From assembly GCF_021533215.1 (NCBI RefSeq), contig NZ_JAJNKA010000015.1:62001-126000 (forward strand): a stretch of 64,000 nucleotides of DNA, written 5' to 3'. Below are positions 43,838 to 53,597 of this stretch, in pieces. The first letter of the stretch is position 1; each line of letters begins with the position of its first letter. Origin of the DNA: Portibacter lacus (GTDB taxonomy: Bacteria; Bacteroidota; Bacteroidia; Chitinophagales; Saprospiraceae). Both the position numbers and the translations under genes were made by a program. The notes under the pieces are model-generated. The model was not told the origin of the DNA. It worked only from the letters and a program-made list of their open reading frames with translations, and ran no database searches.

Positions 43838-43999
43838 TAGGCTATCTTTTAATTGAGAACTATAACGCGTAATTTAGAATAAGAATGAAAGAAAAACAGA
43901 GCAGAAAGAGTTGATCGGGGTATATGTTTGGATCTCTATTTAAAGGAGCAAGTAGTGTTGATTGAGAAGGATTTTATCATTTTTATGTATTTTAACAGC

Positions 44000-44707
44000 A
44001 TGAAAAGAATACATAAGGATCATTATGTAGCTCGATATCAGAAACATCTAGGACTGAAAGGTTTCCTCGTTTTCTTGTTCTTAACACTTGGATTACCGGG
44101 AGTTATAGCACAAAATCCTCTGGAAATGACGCTTGATATGGGCGTTAATCTTCCACGAACGACTCGAGATAATCTAAGTAATTCTCCTTATCTACCAGGA
44201 TTTAACACCTCTCTAGAAATTGCATATCATTGGAGATGGTTAGGGTTAGGGGCTCAACTTTCGTATTTCAATATTAATAACCAAGATTACACCGTTACAA
44301 ATAATTTTGGAACGCACCAATCTACCTCAAAAGCGACTGATTTTAGAGGTGAAAAGTCACAGATTGTATCAGTTAGTTTTCCATTATATTTTCACGTATA
44401 CAATAGCGAAAAGTTAAGAATTTCTCCATTTATTGGACTAGATGGAGCCTACTTTCGTAAAAGTGCTTACACATGGGAAATTGACAACTTAGGAACAAGA
44501 GAAGAAATTGAAGTTGAGCTTGGGACAACTGATTTACTAGGACTAAAAGTGGGATTCGATATTACACATAAACTGAGTAAAAAACTTGCTCTAAAGTATG
44601 GAATCCAAAGAAGCTATCTTACGAACTTTTACAGTGATACCGTCGTGCTTTACGATTTTAGCATTGGAGTAGCCTATACGATTCTTCAAAATGTATCAAC
44701 AAATTAA
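44000..44707 (+). CDS. Outer-membrane beta-barrel protein
   Basis: ATG 44000 (MKRIHKDHYVARYQ) is preferred because it places the hydrophobic signal segment (GFLVFLFLTLGLPGVIAQ) at a workable distance; an in-frame start at 43928 adds 24 residues. The mature protein of about 195 residues shows alternating amphipathic strands (ISPFIGLDGAYFRKSAYTW, LGLKVGFDITHKLSKKLALK) and ends near an aromatic strand (FSIGVAYTIL), typical of small OmpA/PorT-type barrels. Function unknown. Confidence 0.7.
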   Translation: MKRIHKDHYVARYQKHLGLKGFLVFLFLTLGLPGVIAQNPLEMTLDMGVNLPRTTRDNLSNSPYLPGFNTSLEIAYHWRWLGLGAQLSYFNINNQDYTVTNNFGTHQSTSKATDFRGEKSQIVSVSFPLYFHVYNSEKLRISPFIGLDGAYFRKSAYTWEIDNLGTREEIEVELGTTDLLGLKVGFDITHKLSKKLALKYGIQRSYLTNFYSDTVVLYDFSIGVAYTILQNVSTN

Positions 44708-44738
44708 CTTTTTCGAACACACCTAATTACTTGAATTA

Positions 44739-45977
44739 ATGCGCCATAACTACACTAAAAACAAATCGATATTTATAACATTGCTGTTGCTGGTTTTTAT
44801 GCTATCGACTTCCTGTGCTCAGAGACCAGAAATATCAATAGAACCTCAGGCTTCCATTATTACGGGGGCGGAAAGAACTGACCAGTACTTGCCACTTTTA
44901 GAAGGCAAAAGAGTTGCCATTATGGCAAATCCTACCACTGTAATCGGAAAGCATCATTTAGTCGATAGTTTACTTAAGCTAGATGTAAAAATCGTAAAGG
45001 TATTTGGTCCAGAACACGGTTTTCGAGGCAATGCCAGTGCAGGCGTAAAAGTAAATGATGAAATAGATGAGGCCACTGGAATACCGATTATCTCCTTATA
45101 TGGTAAAAAGAGGAAACCAAGCAAAGAAGATTTAGCAGATGTGGATGTAGTTATCTATGATCTACAAGATGTCGGGGTTAGATTTTACACCAATATCAAT
45201 GCCTTGGTAAGGCTGATGGAAGCTTGTCACGAAAATGATAAAAAGCTCATTATTTTAGATCGCCCTAACCCGAATGGATATTTGATAGATGGTCCCATAC
45301 TCGATATGAAGTATAAATCAGGGATTGGGATGTTTCCTCTTCCGATGTCACATGGACTGACCGTTGGCGAGTTTGCTATGATGGCAAATGGAGAAGGATG
45401 GCTTACCAATGGAGTAAAGTGTAATATCGAAGTTATTCCAGTTCTGAACTACGACCATGATATGCCTTACGAATTACCGGTAAGTCCTTCTCCTAATCTG
45501 AATACACAATTATCCGTTTTGCTTTATCCGTCCACCTGCATGTTCGAAGGCACTTACTTGAACCATGGTCGCGGAACCTATTCCCCATTTACGATTTTGG
45601 GAAGTCCAGATCTTAAGGACAGTTACGAATTTAGCTTTACACCACATGGAATAAAGGGAATGGCTGAAACTCCGCTTTTTATGGATGAAGTCTGCTATGG
45701 AATTGACCTTAGAAATATTGACATCGATAAAATAAAAGAGAAAAAGCAGATCAACTTATCCTGGATTATTGAGCTTTATAACGCACATCCCAATAAGGAA
45801 AAATTCTTTGATTCTAGTTTGAGCAATCAGATGGGTGTGATCGAAAAATTGATCGGGTCTGGCCTTTTTAGAGATCAAATCAAAAACGGAGCTTCGGAAC
45901 GCGAAATCAGAGAAAGTTGGGAACCAGAACTGTCACAGTACAAGTCCATGCGTTTAAATTATCTGCTTTATCCTTAA
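44739..45977 (+). CDS. namZ: DUF1343/NamZ-like exo-N-acetylmuramidase
   Basis: A 412-residue lipoprotein-type protein (lipobox STSC). It matches the NamZ/DUF1343 family (GH171) along its length: RVAIMANPTTVIGKHHLVD, VFGPEHGFRG, IISLYGKKRKPS, VVIYDLQDVGVRFYTNI, ILDRPNPNG, PLPMSHGLTVGE, PYELPVSPSPNLNT and LYPSTCMFEGTYLNHGRGT. NamZ releases N-acetylmuramic acid from the non-reducing end of peptidoglycan fragments, a step in wall recycling. The next gene is a transporter, 361 bases away. Confidence 0.93.
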   Translation: MRHNYTKNKSIFITLLLLVFMLSTSCAQRPEISIEPQASIITGAERTDQYLPLLEGKRVAIMANPTTVIGKHHLVDSLLKLDVKIVKVFGPEHGFRGNASAGVKVNDEIDEATGIPIISLYGKKRKPSKEDLADVDVVIYDLQDVGVRFYTNINALVRLMEACHENDKKLIILDRPNPNGYLIDGPILDMKYKSGIGMFPLPMSHGLTVGEFAMMANGEGWLTNGVKCNIEVIPVLNYDHDMPYELPVSPSPNLNTQLSVLLYPSTCMFEGTYLNHGRGTYSPFTILGSPDLKDSYEFSFTPHGIKGMAETPLFMDEVCYGIDLRNIDIDKIKEKKQINLSWIIELYNAHPNKEKFFDSSLSNQMGVIEKLIGSGLFRDQIKNGASEREIRESWEPELSQYKSMRLNYLLYP

Positions 45978-46338
45978 TCATTCGCGGCTGGAAAGGTTGT
46001 GCAATTGATGTTCTGATATTGATGTTAATAGGTATCTAATGGGAAACGTTAAGCTTAACATTTAAGTTGATAAAATTTAGTATTTTTATTGAGCTCAGTA
46101 TTTTTTAATTTGTACCAGATTGAAGAATAAACGGAACGGGCTAGGGAGGATTTTATCTAGACAGCTGGATATTTATTCTTCTTTTTCAGGTAAATGCATA
46201 ACCAATAAAACATTTATAGATAGCATAATCGATATGGAGGTGGCTTAGTGTGTCTGAAGAAGGCCTTAATCAACAAATTGTATCATGCTATGGATCCAAG
46301 TCTGACTTGGGTCTACCAAAAAACTAAATAACCCTATT
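45978..46338. other. Intergenic region with a leader hairpin
   Basis: 361 bases without a gene. Near its end GGATCCAAGTC (46292-46302) pairs with GACTTGGGTC (46304-46313) with one mismatch; it lies 25 bases before the transporter ATG and could influence its translation. The rest is AT-rich with no other recognisable content. Confidence 0.4.
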
Positions 46339-47730
46339 ATGATTAAGGCGCTAGGTGCAAAATTCACCGAGATATTTAAAAAGTACATGCCCGATGCATT
46401 TGTCTTTGCACTGGTTTTAACAATTATTGTTGGGGGCATCGCAGTAGTATGGACCGAGTCCACCATCATGCAAGTTATTCAGGCTTGGTACAAAGGTTTC
46501 TGGATGCTCTTAGAATTCAGTATGCAAATGATTCTCATTCTGGTGACGGGATATTGTATTGCACTATCGCCTATCGTGAAGAAGTTGATTAACAAGTTGA
46601 CCCAATTCATTTATACACCGAAACAAGTATATCCCTTCATCCTAATTGTAGGGATGATGCTATCGGCCATTAGTTGGGGCTGGATCGTTATAACGGCTGT
46701 CTTGGCTAGAACGTTAGCCATGCGAATTAAAGGTCTTAACTATCCATATCTCATAGCGTGTGTGTATTTCTCTGGAATATTTTGGGTAAATGGATTTTCT
46801 AGTTCTATTCCCTTGTTGCTGAATACAGAAAATAATTATCTGATAGAAGCAGGAATTTTAACCACTACCATTTCCACATCTTCGACGCTCGGATCGATCT
46901 TGAATATATCGGTAATGCTCTTTTCATTACTAGTTGCGCCATTGCTCTTTTTTCTGTTGATCCCAAAAGAAGAACAAGGCCTAGAAGAAATGTTATTGGA
47001 TGAAAATCAAATCGATGTTACCACGATCAAAGAAGAGGCGGATGGTATGAAACATAGTGTAATGACCGTCTCAGATAAACTGAATAGCAGTATTATATTA
47101 CAATACATGGTCGGATTAATGGGGCTTGCCTACATCGTCTTTCATTTCAGCACGAATGGACTAGATCTTAATTTAAATATTATGATTTTTGTCTTTCTCA
47201 TAATGGGGATGTTTTTGCATAAAACGCCGATCCGATATGGGATAGCTATGAAACGATCAAGCATGAATATTTCGGGAATCCTGTTCCAGTTTCCCTTTTA
47301 TGCTGGGATAATGGGTATGATGATTCATACCGGATTAGGTGATGAACTTGCAAGATGGATGGTTTCCGTTGCAACGATAGATACGTATCCACTTATGGCT
47401 TTTTTTAGTGGGGGAGTGGTCAATTTTGCGATTCCTTCTGCAGGTGGAGAATTTGCTGTCATTGGGCCAAGTATTATTAATGCGGTCAAGGAGATAGGAG
47501 TGGGATTGTCAGAATCGGAAGTTAACCAGATGATTGCAAGGTCAGCCCTATCGATTGCTTATGGAGAAACATTGACCAATTGCCTACAGCCATTCTATTT
47601 GTTGATTATTCTTCCCATTATGGGATTAGGAATTAAGATTCAAGCAAGAGATGTGATGGGCTATTTGATTGTACCATTTCTAGTGTTTTTAGTGGGCTGG
47701 TCAGTTATGGTTGTTTTTGTTCCGATTTGA
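46339..47730 (+). CDS. atoE: Short-chain fatty acid transporter, AtoE family
   Basis: A 463-residue membrane protein with about eleven helices. KYMPDAFVFALVLTIIVGGI at the start, then GFWMLLEFSMQMILILVTGYCIA, SAISWGWIVITAVLARTLAM, FSGGVVNFAIPSAGGEFAVI and ARSALSIAYGETLTNCLQPF are the conserved blocks of the AtoE/SCFA transporter family. Predicted substrates are acetoacetate, butyrate or similar short acids, taken up with ions. No fatty-acid catabolic genes are adjacent. The stop codon is followed almost at once by the 108-bp tandem repeat. Confidence 0.9.
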   Translation: MIKALGAKFTEIFKKYMPDAFVFALVLTIIVGGIAVVWTESTIMQVIQAWYKGFWMLLEFSMQMILILVTGYCIALSPIVKKLINKLTQFIYTPKQVYPFILIVGMMLSAISWGWIVITAVLARTLAMRIKGLNYPYLIACVYFSGIFWVNGFSSSIPLLLNTENNYLIEAGILTTTISTSSTLGSILNISVMLFSLLVAPLLFFLLIPKEEQGLEEMLLDENQIDVTTIKEEADGMKHSVMTVSDKLNSSIILQYMVGLMGLAYIVFHFSTNGLDLNLNIMIFVFLIMGMFLHKTPIRYGIAMKRSSMNISGILFQFPFYAGIMGMMIHTGLGDELARWMVSVATIDTYPLMAFFSGGVVNFAIPSAGGEFAVIGPSIINAVKEIGVGLSESEVNQMIARSALSIAYGETLTNCLQPFYLLIILPIMGLGIKIQARDVMGYLIVPFLVFLVGWSVMVVFVPI

Positions 47731-47756
47731 TCGTTGTTAAGTGTTTCTAGCAAGTC

Positions 47757-48018
47757 AGCAAGATTGATGTCATCGCGGGAAGCGATAACATCAGAAACGC
47801 TCTCTATCGATCTGAAAGTGCATTCTCGATCTGACAGCGCTTCTAGCGATGTTAGATCTGTTTCGGCAACATTGATGTCATCGTGGAAAGCGATAACATC
47901 AGAAACGCTCTCCATCGATCTGAAAGTGCATTCTCGATCTGACAGCACTTCTAGCGATGTTAGATCTGTTCTGGCAAGATTGATGTCATCGCGGGAAGCG
48001 ATAACATCAGGAGGATAT
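47757..48018. repeat. 108-bp tandem repeat, about 2.4 copies, open on both strands
   Basis: ATTGATGTCA recurs at 47763, 47871 and 47979, a period of exactly 108 bases (36 codons). Because the period is a multiple of three, the repeat stays open on the minus strand (47661-47948, repeating LSDRECTFRS-ESVSDVIA) and the plus strand (47734-48021). Each unit has the inverted repeat GATGT-C-ATCGC / GCGAT-A-ACATC. No ribosome binding site or homology supports translation of either, so it is recorded as a repeat. Confidence 0.8.
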
Positions 48019-48085
48019 TAAGAAATAATAAATTTGCAACTTCGTTGTACTAGATATAACCCAACAAATGCCTACTTAATCCGGA

Positions 48086-48568
48086 ATGAAATATTTAGTC
48101 TTCCTAATTACTGCAGTAATCATTTTCTTTCTAGTGAGGAAAATCATAAGGCGCGTGTTTCCCAATCTTACTAATGCCAATAACTTATTAAGCGGACTCT
48201 TAGCGCTTGGGCTTGCACCGCTATTCACTATAGCCATATTTATGTTATTTCTCAATGTACTGGTCTATGAATATCATCCGAATCGGAAATTTGAAATGGA
48301 GAGTTGGCATGAAAATGCACAAGATAGACATGAGATGTCCGAAGACTTGCTAGAAAGTCAATTGCTAATCAACAAAACGAAGGCGCAAATAGCTACCGAG
48401 TTAGGCTTGCCTAATGATGACATCTTATTAGAATTAGATACTTTGTCAATTTGGACTTATGATATGGGAGTGAGAGGGTGGGGATTGGGTTGGAAATTCT
48501 ACTACCTAAATATTGACTTCGATAATAACTTATCGAAAAGTGTAAAAATAAAGGAAGTCATAGACTGA
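48086..48568 (+). CDS. Small membrane protein of unknown function
   Basis: A 160-residue protein with two membrane helices (YLVFLITAVIIFFLVRKII at 3-21 and LLSGLLALGLAPLFTIAIFMLF at about 33-55) and a soluble C-terminal part (ESQLLINKTKAQIATELGLP, then LDTLSIWTYDMGVRGWGLGW). The last part resembles the outer-membrane-assembly-type fold of small lipoproteins that bind a partner through a beta strand, but I do not recognise the family. Confidence 0.6.
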   Translation: MKYLVFLITAVIIFFLVRKIIRRVFPNLTNANNLLSGLLALGLAPLFTIAIFMLFLNVLVYEYHPNRKFEMESWHENAQDRHEMSEDLLESQLLINKTKAQIATELGLPNDDILLELDTLSIWTYDMGVRGWGLGWKFYYLNIDFDNNLSKSVKIKEVID

Positions 48569-48739
48569 AAAATAATAGAGTGGGTAGATAACGCTTAAGC
48601 GTTAATTTATCTAAGGAAGATACAAGATCTTCTACAGCACAATTTTCTATCACGGCAGCCTTTTTTAGAAAAGAATAGATAGGAATTCAAATCTATATTA
48701 AATATTCAAAAAGCGGTTGATATAATTACATTTAAAATA

Positions 48740-48838
48740 ATGATTATTTTACGAAGAAAATGGAAGGTGATATCGCTTGTCTATTTTTGCTTCATAGCCT
48801 GTAACCTTTCAGGATCAAAAAGTGATTTGGAAAATTGA
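48740..48838 (+). CDS. Possible very small lipoprotein or remnant
   Basis: A 32-codon frame (MIILRRKWKVISLVYFCFIAC) with a lipobox-like CFIAC, ending 14 bases before the deacetylase gene. It may be a tiny lipoprotein, the remnant of a larger one, or chance. No comparison supports it. Confidence 0.25.
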   Translation: MIILRRKWKVISLVYFCFIACNLSGSKSDLEN

Positions 48839-48852
48839 CCTAAAAAATAATA

Positions 48853-49659
48853 ATGAAAAGAATATTCATTTATCTTATGGTTTTTCTAGGAACCGTTGAA
48901 TTATCATATGCTCAAGATTTAAATAAGGATTTCAAATGGCCTGAAAGTAAGAAAGCCGCGGTTTGTTTGACATTCGACGATGGTCAAGATTCTCATCTGG
49001 ATAATGCCATTCCTTTACTTGACTCATTTAATGTGAAAGCAACATTCTATTGTCCAGGAAATAAAGAGCCCTTATACAATCGGATCTCTGAGTGGAGAAT
49101 GATCGTTGAAAATGGTCATGAACTTGGAAATCATTCTCTATTTCATCCATGTGATGGTACTCGTTTTGATTGGGTTAAACCGGAATATGACTTAAACCGG
49201 TACACCCTGGAACAGATGCGAATGGAATTATACACCGCGAATACCTTGCTTAAAGCTGTAGATGGAAAGTCAGATAGAACTTATGGTTACACCTGTTCAG
49301 ATTATAAAGTGCAGGGGGATACATCCATCGTAGATGTTGTGAAGCAACTATTTGCAGCGGGAAGAAGTGATGGTCCGATACCAGAGTCTATGGAAAATGT
49401 AGACATTCATTTTATGCCTAGTTGGTGCGTAGAAAGTCATACCGGCAAGGAGCTAATTGATTATGTGAAAGAGGCCAGAAAAAATGGGACGATTGCCACA
49501 TTCATGTTTCATAGTGTAGGAGGAGGTTACTTAAATGTATCCAATGAAGCATTGCTTGAATTGTTGATTTACCTAAAAGAAAATGAACAAGATTATTGGG
49601 TAGACACCTTTTATAATGTAACTAAGTATATAGCAGAACAATCAGGTAGTGCTGAATAG
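48853..49659 (+). CDS. Secreted polysaccharide deacetylase (NodB/CE4 type)
   Basis: A 268-residue exported protein (signal cleavage near LSYAQ). NodB-homology motifs are CLTFDDGQDSH with Asp42-Asp43, and GHELGNHSLFHP with His94 and His98, giving the Asp-His-His metal site; FHSVGGGYLNVS is in the last conserved region. Such enzymes remove acetyl groups from peptidoglycan, chitin oligomers or xylan. The length and the GDGTRFDWVKPEYDL-like insertion resemble deacetylases found near Bacteroidota glycan genes. Substrate unknown. Confidence 0.88.
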   Translation: MKRIFIYLMVFLGTVELSYAQDLNKDFKWPESKKAAVCLTFDDGQDSHLDNAIPLLDSFNVKATFYCPGNKEPLYNRISEWRMIVENGHELGNHSLFHPCDGTRFDWVKPEYDLNRYTLEQMRMELYTANTLLKAVDGKSDRTYGYTCSDYKVQGDTSIVDVVKQLFAAGRSDGPIPESMENVDIHFMPSWCVESHTGKELIDYVKEARKNGTIATFMFHSVGGGYLNVSNEALLELLIYLKENEQDYWVDTFYNVTKYIAEQSGSAE

Positions 49660-49873
49660 AGTATTATGGTGATGTGCGCTCACTCTATATCTGAAAACTC
49701 AGATATTGATTTATAAAATTTTGGTAAAAGCTTTCAAGTCGTCTGAAAATTCTATTCAATATAATTTTGATAAAAGCTAGAGAATATATATTTTATCTAA
49801 GTTTATTGTAATTTTTATACTTATGGATTAGCGCATATTTTTAGTGTGAGCTATAATATAGAGCAAAGTAAAA

Positions 49874-50353
49874 TTGACATTGAAGACAATAAAAGTATTA
49901 AAAGGACAACTCCTTCAGAGCAAAGGTGATTTAAATTCTAAGATTTATATTATAGAAAGTGGTCTACTGCGTAGTTATACTATCGATGATAAGGGTAAAG
50001 AACATATTTACATGTTTGGACCTGAAAACTGGTTAGTTGCAGATAATTGTGAACCCAGTGTACCTTGTCAGCTATACATTGACGCCATAGAAGATAGTAT
50101 TGTAAATGTTGCTCCTAAAGAAGAAGCAACAAAACAAGGAGCAGACATGGATGCAATCTTAAGAAGGCTAAATTCCATGCAAAACAGAATTGTTATGCTA
50201 ATGAGTTCAACTGCCCGAGAACGATATTTACATTTTATTGAGACCTATCCTGAAATTCCTCAAAGAGTAACATTAAAAATGATTGCTTCTTACTTAGGCA
50301 TTACACCTGAAGCGTTGAGTCGTGTTCGTAATGAACTTGCCCAAAGGAAATAA
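49874..50353 (+). CDS. Crp/Fnr-like regulator, N-terminally short
   Basis: A 159-residue protein starting from TTG 49874 (a stop codon lies at 49859-49861, and no ATG is available). The sensor half starts directly at KTIKVLKGQLLQSKGDLNSK and IYIIESGLLRSYTIDDKGKE, lacking the usual 30-residue N-terminal helix region. The winged helix is complete (ARERYLHFIETYPEI, then MIASYLGITPEALSRVRNEL). The DoxX gene follows after 132 bases and a monooxygenase after that, so it may control these two. Confidence 0.75.
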   Translation: MTLKTIKVLKGQLLQSKGDLNSKIYIIESGLLRSYTIDDKGKEHIYMFGPENWLVADNCEPSVPCQLYIDAIEDSIVNVAPKEEATKQGADMDAILRRLNSMQNRIVMLMSSTARERYLHFIETYPEIPQRVTLKMIASYLGITPEALSRVRNELAQRK

Positions 50354-50485
50354 TTCAATTCTGCTTCTTTATCTAATTGATTTGATTTAGTCTAAATTTT
50401 CTAACATTAAGAAGTTCTTGATTTACATCAATGCACAGGAAATCGTAAATCAGGAATTTTGTGTCATTAAGTAAAAAAAAATAAA

Positions 50486-50893
50486 ATGACAAATCAAACA
50501 AACATCAAAGCATTTAACATTGGATTATGGATTGCACAAGCGTTACTTGCACTAATGTTTATTATGGCAGGCATAATGAAAGCTTCTCAACCTTTAGAAG
50601 TATTAGCAGAATCACTTCCATGGGTTACATCCACACCCTTAGGATTAATTAGGTTTATAGGTATAAGTGAAATATTAGGCGGATTAGGACTTCTGCTACC
50701 TGGAATTTTGCGTATCAAGCCTTTTTTAATAACATGGGCAGCGCTAGGGCTTGCTTTAGTTATGATTTTAGCAGCAGGATTTCATGCATCAAGAGGTGAA
50801 TTTTCGAGTATTGGAATGAATATGATTTTAATAGCCTTAGCATTGTTTATTGCTTGGGGACGAAGTAAAAAAGCGCCAATCAATTCAAAATAA
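50486..50893 (+). CDS. DoxX-family membrane protein
   Basis: A 135-residue protein with four membrane helices. The opening IGLWIAQALLALMFIMAGIMK and GISEILGGLGLLLPGILRI are the conserved blocks of the DoxX/DoxX-like family, which in other bacteria forms membrane complexes in thiol or oxidative-stress pathways. It is followed 41 bases later by a luciferase-like monooxygenase, and the two are probably co-transcribed. Confidence 0.88.
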   Translation: MTNQTNIKAFNIGLWIAQALLALMFIMAGIMKASQPLEVLAESLPWVTSTPLGLIRFIGISEILGGLGLLLPGILRIKPFLITWAALGLALVMILAAGFHASRGEFSSIGMNMILIALALFIAWGRSKKAPINSK

Positions 50894-50934
50894 CCTAATT
50901 AGCTTATTTTAAAATAAATTATATAATTGATTAG

Positions 50935-51948
50935 ATGGAAATCGGAATAGACAGTTTTGCAGCCTCCCCTAATAACAGTGTGAATGGTTCTAAGTCATTA
51001 AGACAACTAATAGAGAGAATAGAATTAGCCGATCAAGCAGGTTTAAGTTATTTTGGAATAGGTGAACATCATAGGAAAGACTTTTTAGATTCTGCTCCTT
51101 CCATGATTCTAGCCTCAGCTGCAGCAAGGACAAAAAATATTAGGTTAGGTAGTGCTGTCACAGTATTAAGTGCATCTGATCCTGTACGTGTATTTCAAAA
51201 TTATGCTACACTTGACTTGCTTTCGAACGGTAGAGCTGAGATAGTAGCAGGGAGAGGTTCCTTTACGGATGCTTTTCCGTTATTTGGCTTCAATCTGAAT
51301 GACTATAACGATTTATTTGAAGAGAAACTGAATCTGCTTCTTGAGATTAGAGATAATGAGGTTGTTAACTGGGTCGGTAAATTTAGACCGGCACTAATGA
51401 ATCAATCAATCTATCCGCGCCCACAACAGAAAAAAATGCCTATTTGGGTAGGTGTTGGCGGGACACCTTCATCCTTTGAAAGAGCAGGGAAACTTGGATT
51501 GCCTTTAATGGTTGCAATAATAGGAGGAGAAACTCATCGCTTTAGACCCTTGGTGGATTTATACAAGGAAGCTGGTAGAAAAGCTGGATTCGATGAGTCT
51601 GAATTAAAAGTGGGAATGCATTCAGTTGGCTATATTGGTAAAACAAGACAGGAAGCCGTTTCTAGTTTCTATCCAAGTTATAAAGAAATGTTTGATAAAA
51701 TAGGACGAGAAAGAGGTTTTCCACCAGTTTCAAGAGCTGGATTTGATGCTCAGAATGGTTTAACTGGAGCACTACTTGTAGGCGAGCCAAGTGAAATTGT
51801 TGATAAAATTTTACGACATAGTGAAGCTTTAGGTGGAATAGATAGAATTACTCTACAGATGGATGCAATTTCAAATCACGAAACTTTGATGAAATCGATA
51901 GAACTAATTGGAGCTGAAATTGCTCCCAAATTAAATGGTAAAAATTGA
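50935..51948 (+). CDS. Luciferase-like (LLM) flavin-dependent oxidoreductase
   Basis: A 337-residue protein of the bacterial luciferase superfamily. The TIM-barrel markers are GLSYFGIGEHHRKDF, IRLGSAVTVLSASDPVRVFQ, LDLLSNGRAEIVAGRGSFTD and MPIWVGVGGTPSSFERAG. These enzymes use reduced FMN to oxidise small organic molecules; a luminescence role is not implied because no luxAB-type partner genes exist. It shares an operon-like group with the DoxX protein. Confidence 0.9.
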   Translation: MEIGIDSFAASPNNSVNGSKSLRQLIERIELADQAGLSYFGIGEHHRKDFLDSAPSMILASAAARTKNIRLGSAVTVLSASDPVRVFQNYATLDLLSNGRAEIVAGRGSFTDAFPLFGFNLNDYNDLFEEKLNLLLEIRDNEVVNWVGKFRPALMNQSIYPRPQQKKMPIWVGVGGTPSSFERAGKLGLPLMVAIIGGETHRFRPLVDLYKEAGRKAGFDESELKVGMHSVGYIGKTRQEAVSSFYPSYKEMFDKIGRERGFPPVSRAGFDAQNGLTGALLVGEPSEIVDKILRHSEALGGIDRITLQMDAISNHETLMKSIELIGAEIAPKLNGKN

Positions 51949-52308
51949 TCTATAAAAGAAGGTATAACGTATGCTTAACTTTTGTAACGTCTAATCCTGT
52001 TCTATCTGTATCATTGGTATTCTTAAAAAAGTAAGAGGAGGTTCCTGTTTTAGTTCAAGATGCAGAACCCGCTAAGATATACATAAAACAAGATTAATTT
52101 ATTTTGCTATGGTAGCATTGAAAAATTAAAGTGAAGTTATTTCTAAGTTAAAAATGTTCTCAATATTTTCTTCTATTTTTAAGAAGGGTACTTTTTTATT
52201 GCACGCCGCTGGCAACTTCTAATAAAGAAGATGACAGTGGTGTGCGTATTTTAACACCACTTTACTTTAGGGGCCAGGAGACAAACCCCCAAAATCTCTA
52301 ATTTACTA
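51949..52308. other. Convergent intergenic region
   Basis: 360 bases between a plus-strand monooxygenase gene and a minus-strand DUF4861 gene. It holds no gene. The only clear element is the terminator-like hairpin listed at 52236-52261. Confidence 0.5.
52236..52261. terminator. Bidirectional hairpin between convergent genes
   Basis: AGTGGTGT (52236-52243) and ACACCACT (52254-52261) form a perfect 8-bp stem with a GCGTATTTTA loop. It sits between genes pointing toward each other, as expected for a shared terminator; the T runs are weak. Confidence 0.5.
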
Positions 52309-53595
52309 CTATTTTACCTTTACTTGAACCTCCGCAGCCAATTGATTCGTAAGGTTCTTAAGATATTTTTCAAAGTAGGCTTTATCCGTAAATCCCTCGT
52401 CGCTAAGCTCCCAGCAAGCAACTGCATAATAAGTTAAAGGCTTGTTGTTTTCTACCTTTAACCTGGCCAGAAAAGTATTCGATAACCGTCCGGTCTTAGG
52501 TGCTTCCATATTTCCCAGATAAATATCTCGTGGAAGAATGATAGCCAACCCAAGCCACCATGTTTTATCATAGGTTTGTTGATCATGCGTGTAAAGCACG
52601 ACGTATTTGTCGTTTTCTTCGTATGATTCAAGTGCCATCTCCGTGTTACTATTAACAAGCCCAACGACCAGCTCTTCATCTCCTTCCAATCCTGAAAGTT
52701 GAACAGTATTTTGGTATCCATACATTCCTGGCCAAATTGTCGTGTTTTCCTCAACGGCATAAGTCCTATCTTCAGATTTCCAATTGGTATATTGATAATT
52801 TAGTGCTGTTCGCACAGGTCCTTCTGTTACAATCTTAAAATTGGTTTTTTCGACATTACTCATCGTATCACCTTCGATGCTTCCGAGTCGAATAAGTTGA
52901 TCACCGGCTTTAATGCCAAATCCACCTACGCCTACAGAATTCCCAACGGATAAAATGTCACGACCCCAATCTTCCATCACATGATAATTATCCTCCGTTT
53001 CTCCTTTATCATTAATACCTACATCTTCAGGTGAAATCTCAGGAGTCTTCTTTCCGAATACATCTTTCGAGTTTCTTCCATCCAGGTAGTGCCGAAATCC
53101 CACTTTATCATTTTCCCAAGTCGGCCCGTCGGTCTGGTACCTTTGAAAACCCATGACAAGGGGCAAGTCTTTGGCCGTTAATTCCTCATCGAGGGCTGGT
53201 TTTACGCGAATATCTGCTGCCAGTCGCTTTCCAAATCTCACACTAGTTCTTGCTGGAAAATTCGGAGGATCATTGACCCATTCTACAGTATAATTCAACT
53301 CTTTATTAGCTGGAATATCCACTACAAAAAATAGCTCATCCCATTTTTTATCACCATCCATGTCATCAAGCTGCGCAGGAAGCGTGTCGCCCGCTGATGT
53401 GATAATTAAAGGAAATAAATTCCCATCAGGTATCTTCGTTAATTGCTGTCGCGCTATGGAAATTGCTTTATCCTTTAGGTCAATGTTAGAACTGTTTTTC
53501 AAAACAAACGCACTTTTACCTGAATCGGTCTGACATTGAACTAAAATTAGAGCTGAAAAACAAAGCAAGAAAGGTTTTAAATATTTTATAGTCAT
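52309..53595 (-). CDS. DUF4861 lipoprotein of the pectin locus
   Basis: ATG 53595 (MTIKYLKPFLLCFSALILVQC) is chosen: it is a lipoprotein signal with lipobox ILVQC and begins 2 bases after the stop of the upstream gene. The 428-residue product matches the DUF4861 family (FVLKNSSNIDLKDKAISIAR, DMDGDKKWDELFFVVDIPAN, YHVMEDWGRDILSVGNSVGV), whose members occur in pectin and rhamnogalacturonan loci of Bacteroidota. The enzymatic role is not established. It is the last gene of the minus-strand operon. Confidence 0.85.
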   Translation of the reverse strand: MTIKYLKPFLLCFSALILVQCQTDSGKSAFVLKNSSNIDLKDKAISIARQQLTKIPDGNLFPLIITSAGDTLPAQLDDMDGDKKWDELFFVVDIPANKELNYTVEWVNDPPNFPARTSVRFGKRLAADIRVKPALDEELTAKDLPLVMGFQRYQTDGPTWENDKVGFRHYLDGRNSKDVFGKKTPEISPEDVGINDKGETEDNYHVMEDWGRDILSVGNSVGVGGFGIKAGDQLIRLGSIEGDTMSNVEKTNFKIVTEGPVRTALNYQYTNWKSEDRTYAVEENTTIWPGMYGYQNTVQLSGLEGDEELVVGLVNSNTEMALESYEENDKYVVLYTHDQQTYDKTWWLGLAIILPRDIYLGNMEAPKTGRLSNTFLARLKVENNKPLTYYAVACWELSDEGFTDKAYFEKYLKNLTNQLAAEVQVKVK

Positions 53596-53597
53596 GA

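Noticed and set aside
47661-48021. Two opposite protein-coding genes in the 108-bp repeat
   Set aside because: Both frames are open only because the period is a multiple of three; no start signal or family supports translation.
50935-51948. Bioluminescence luxA gene
   Set aside because: The protein is a single LLM-family oxidoreductase with no luxB, luxCDE or related genes nearby.
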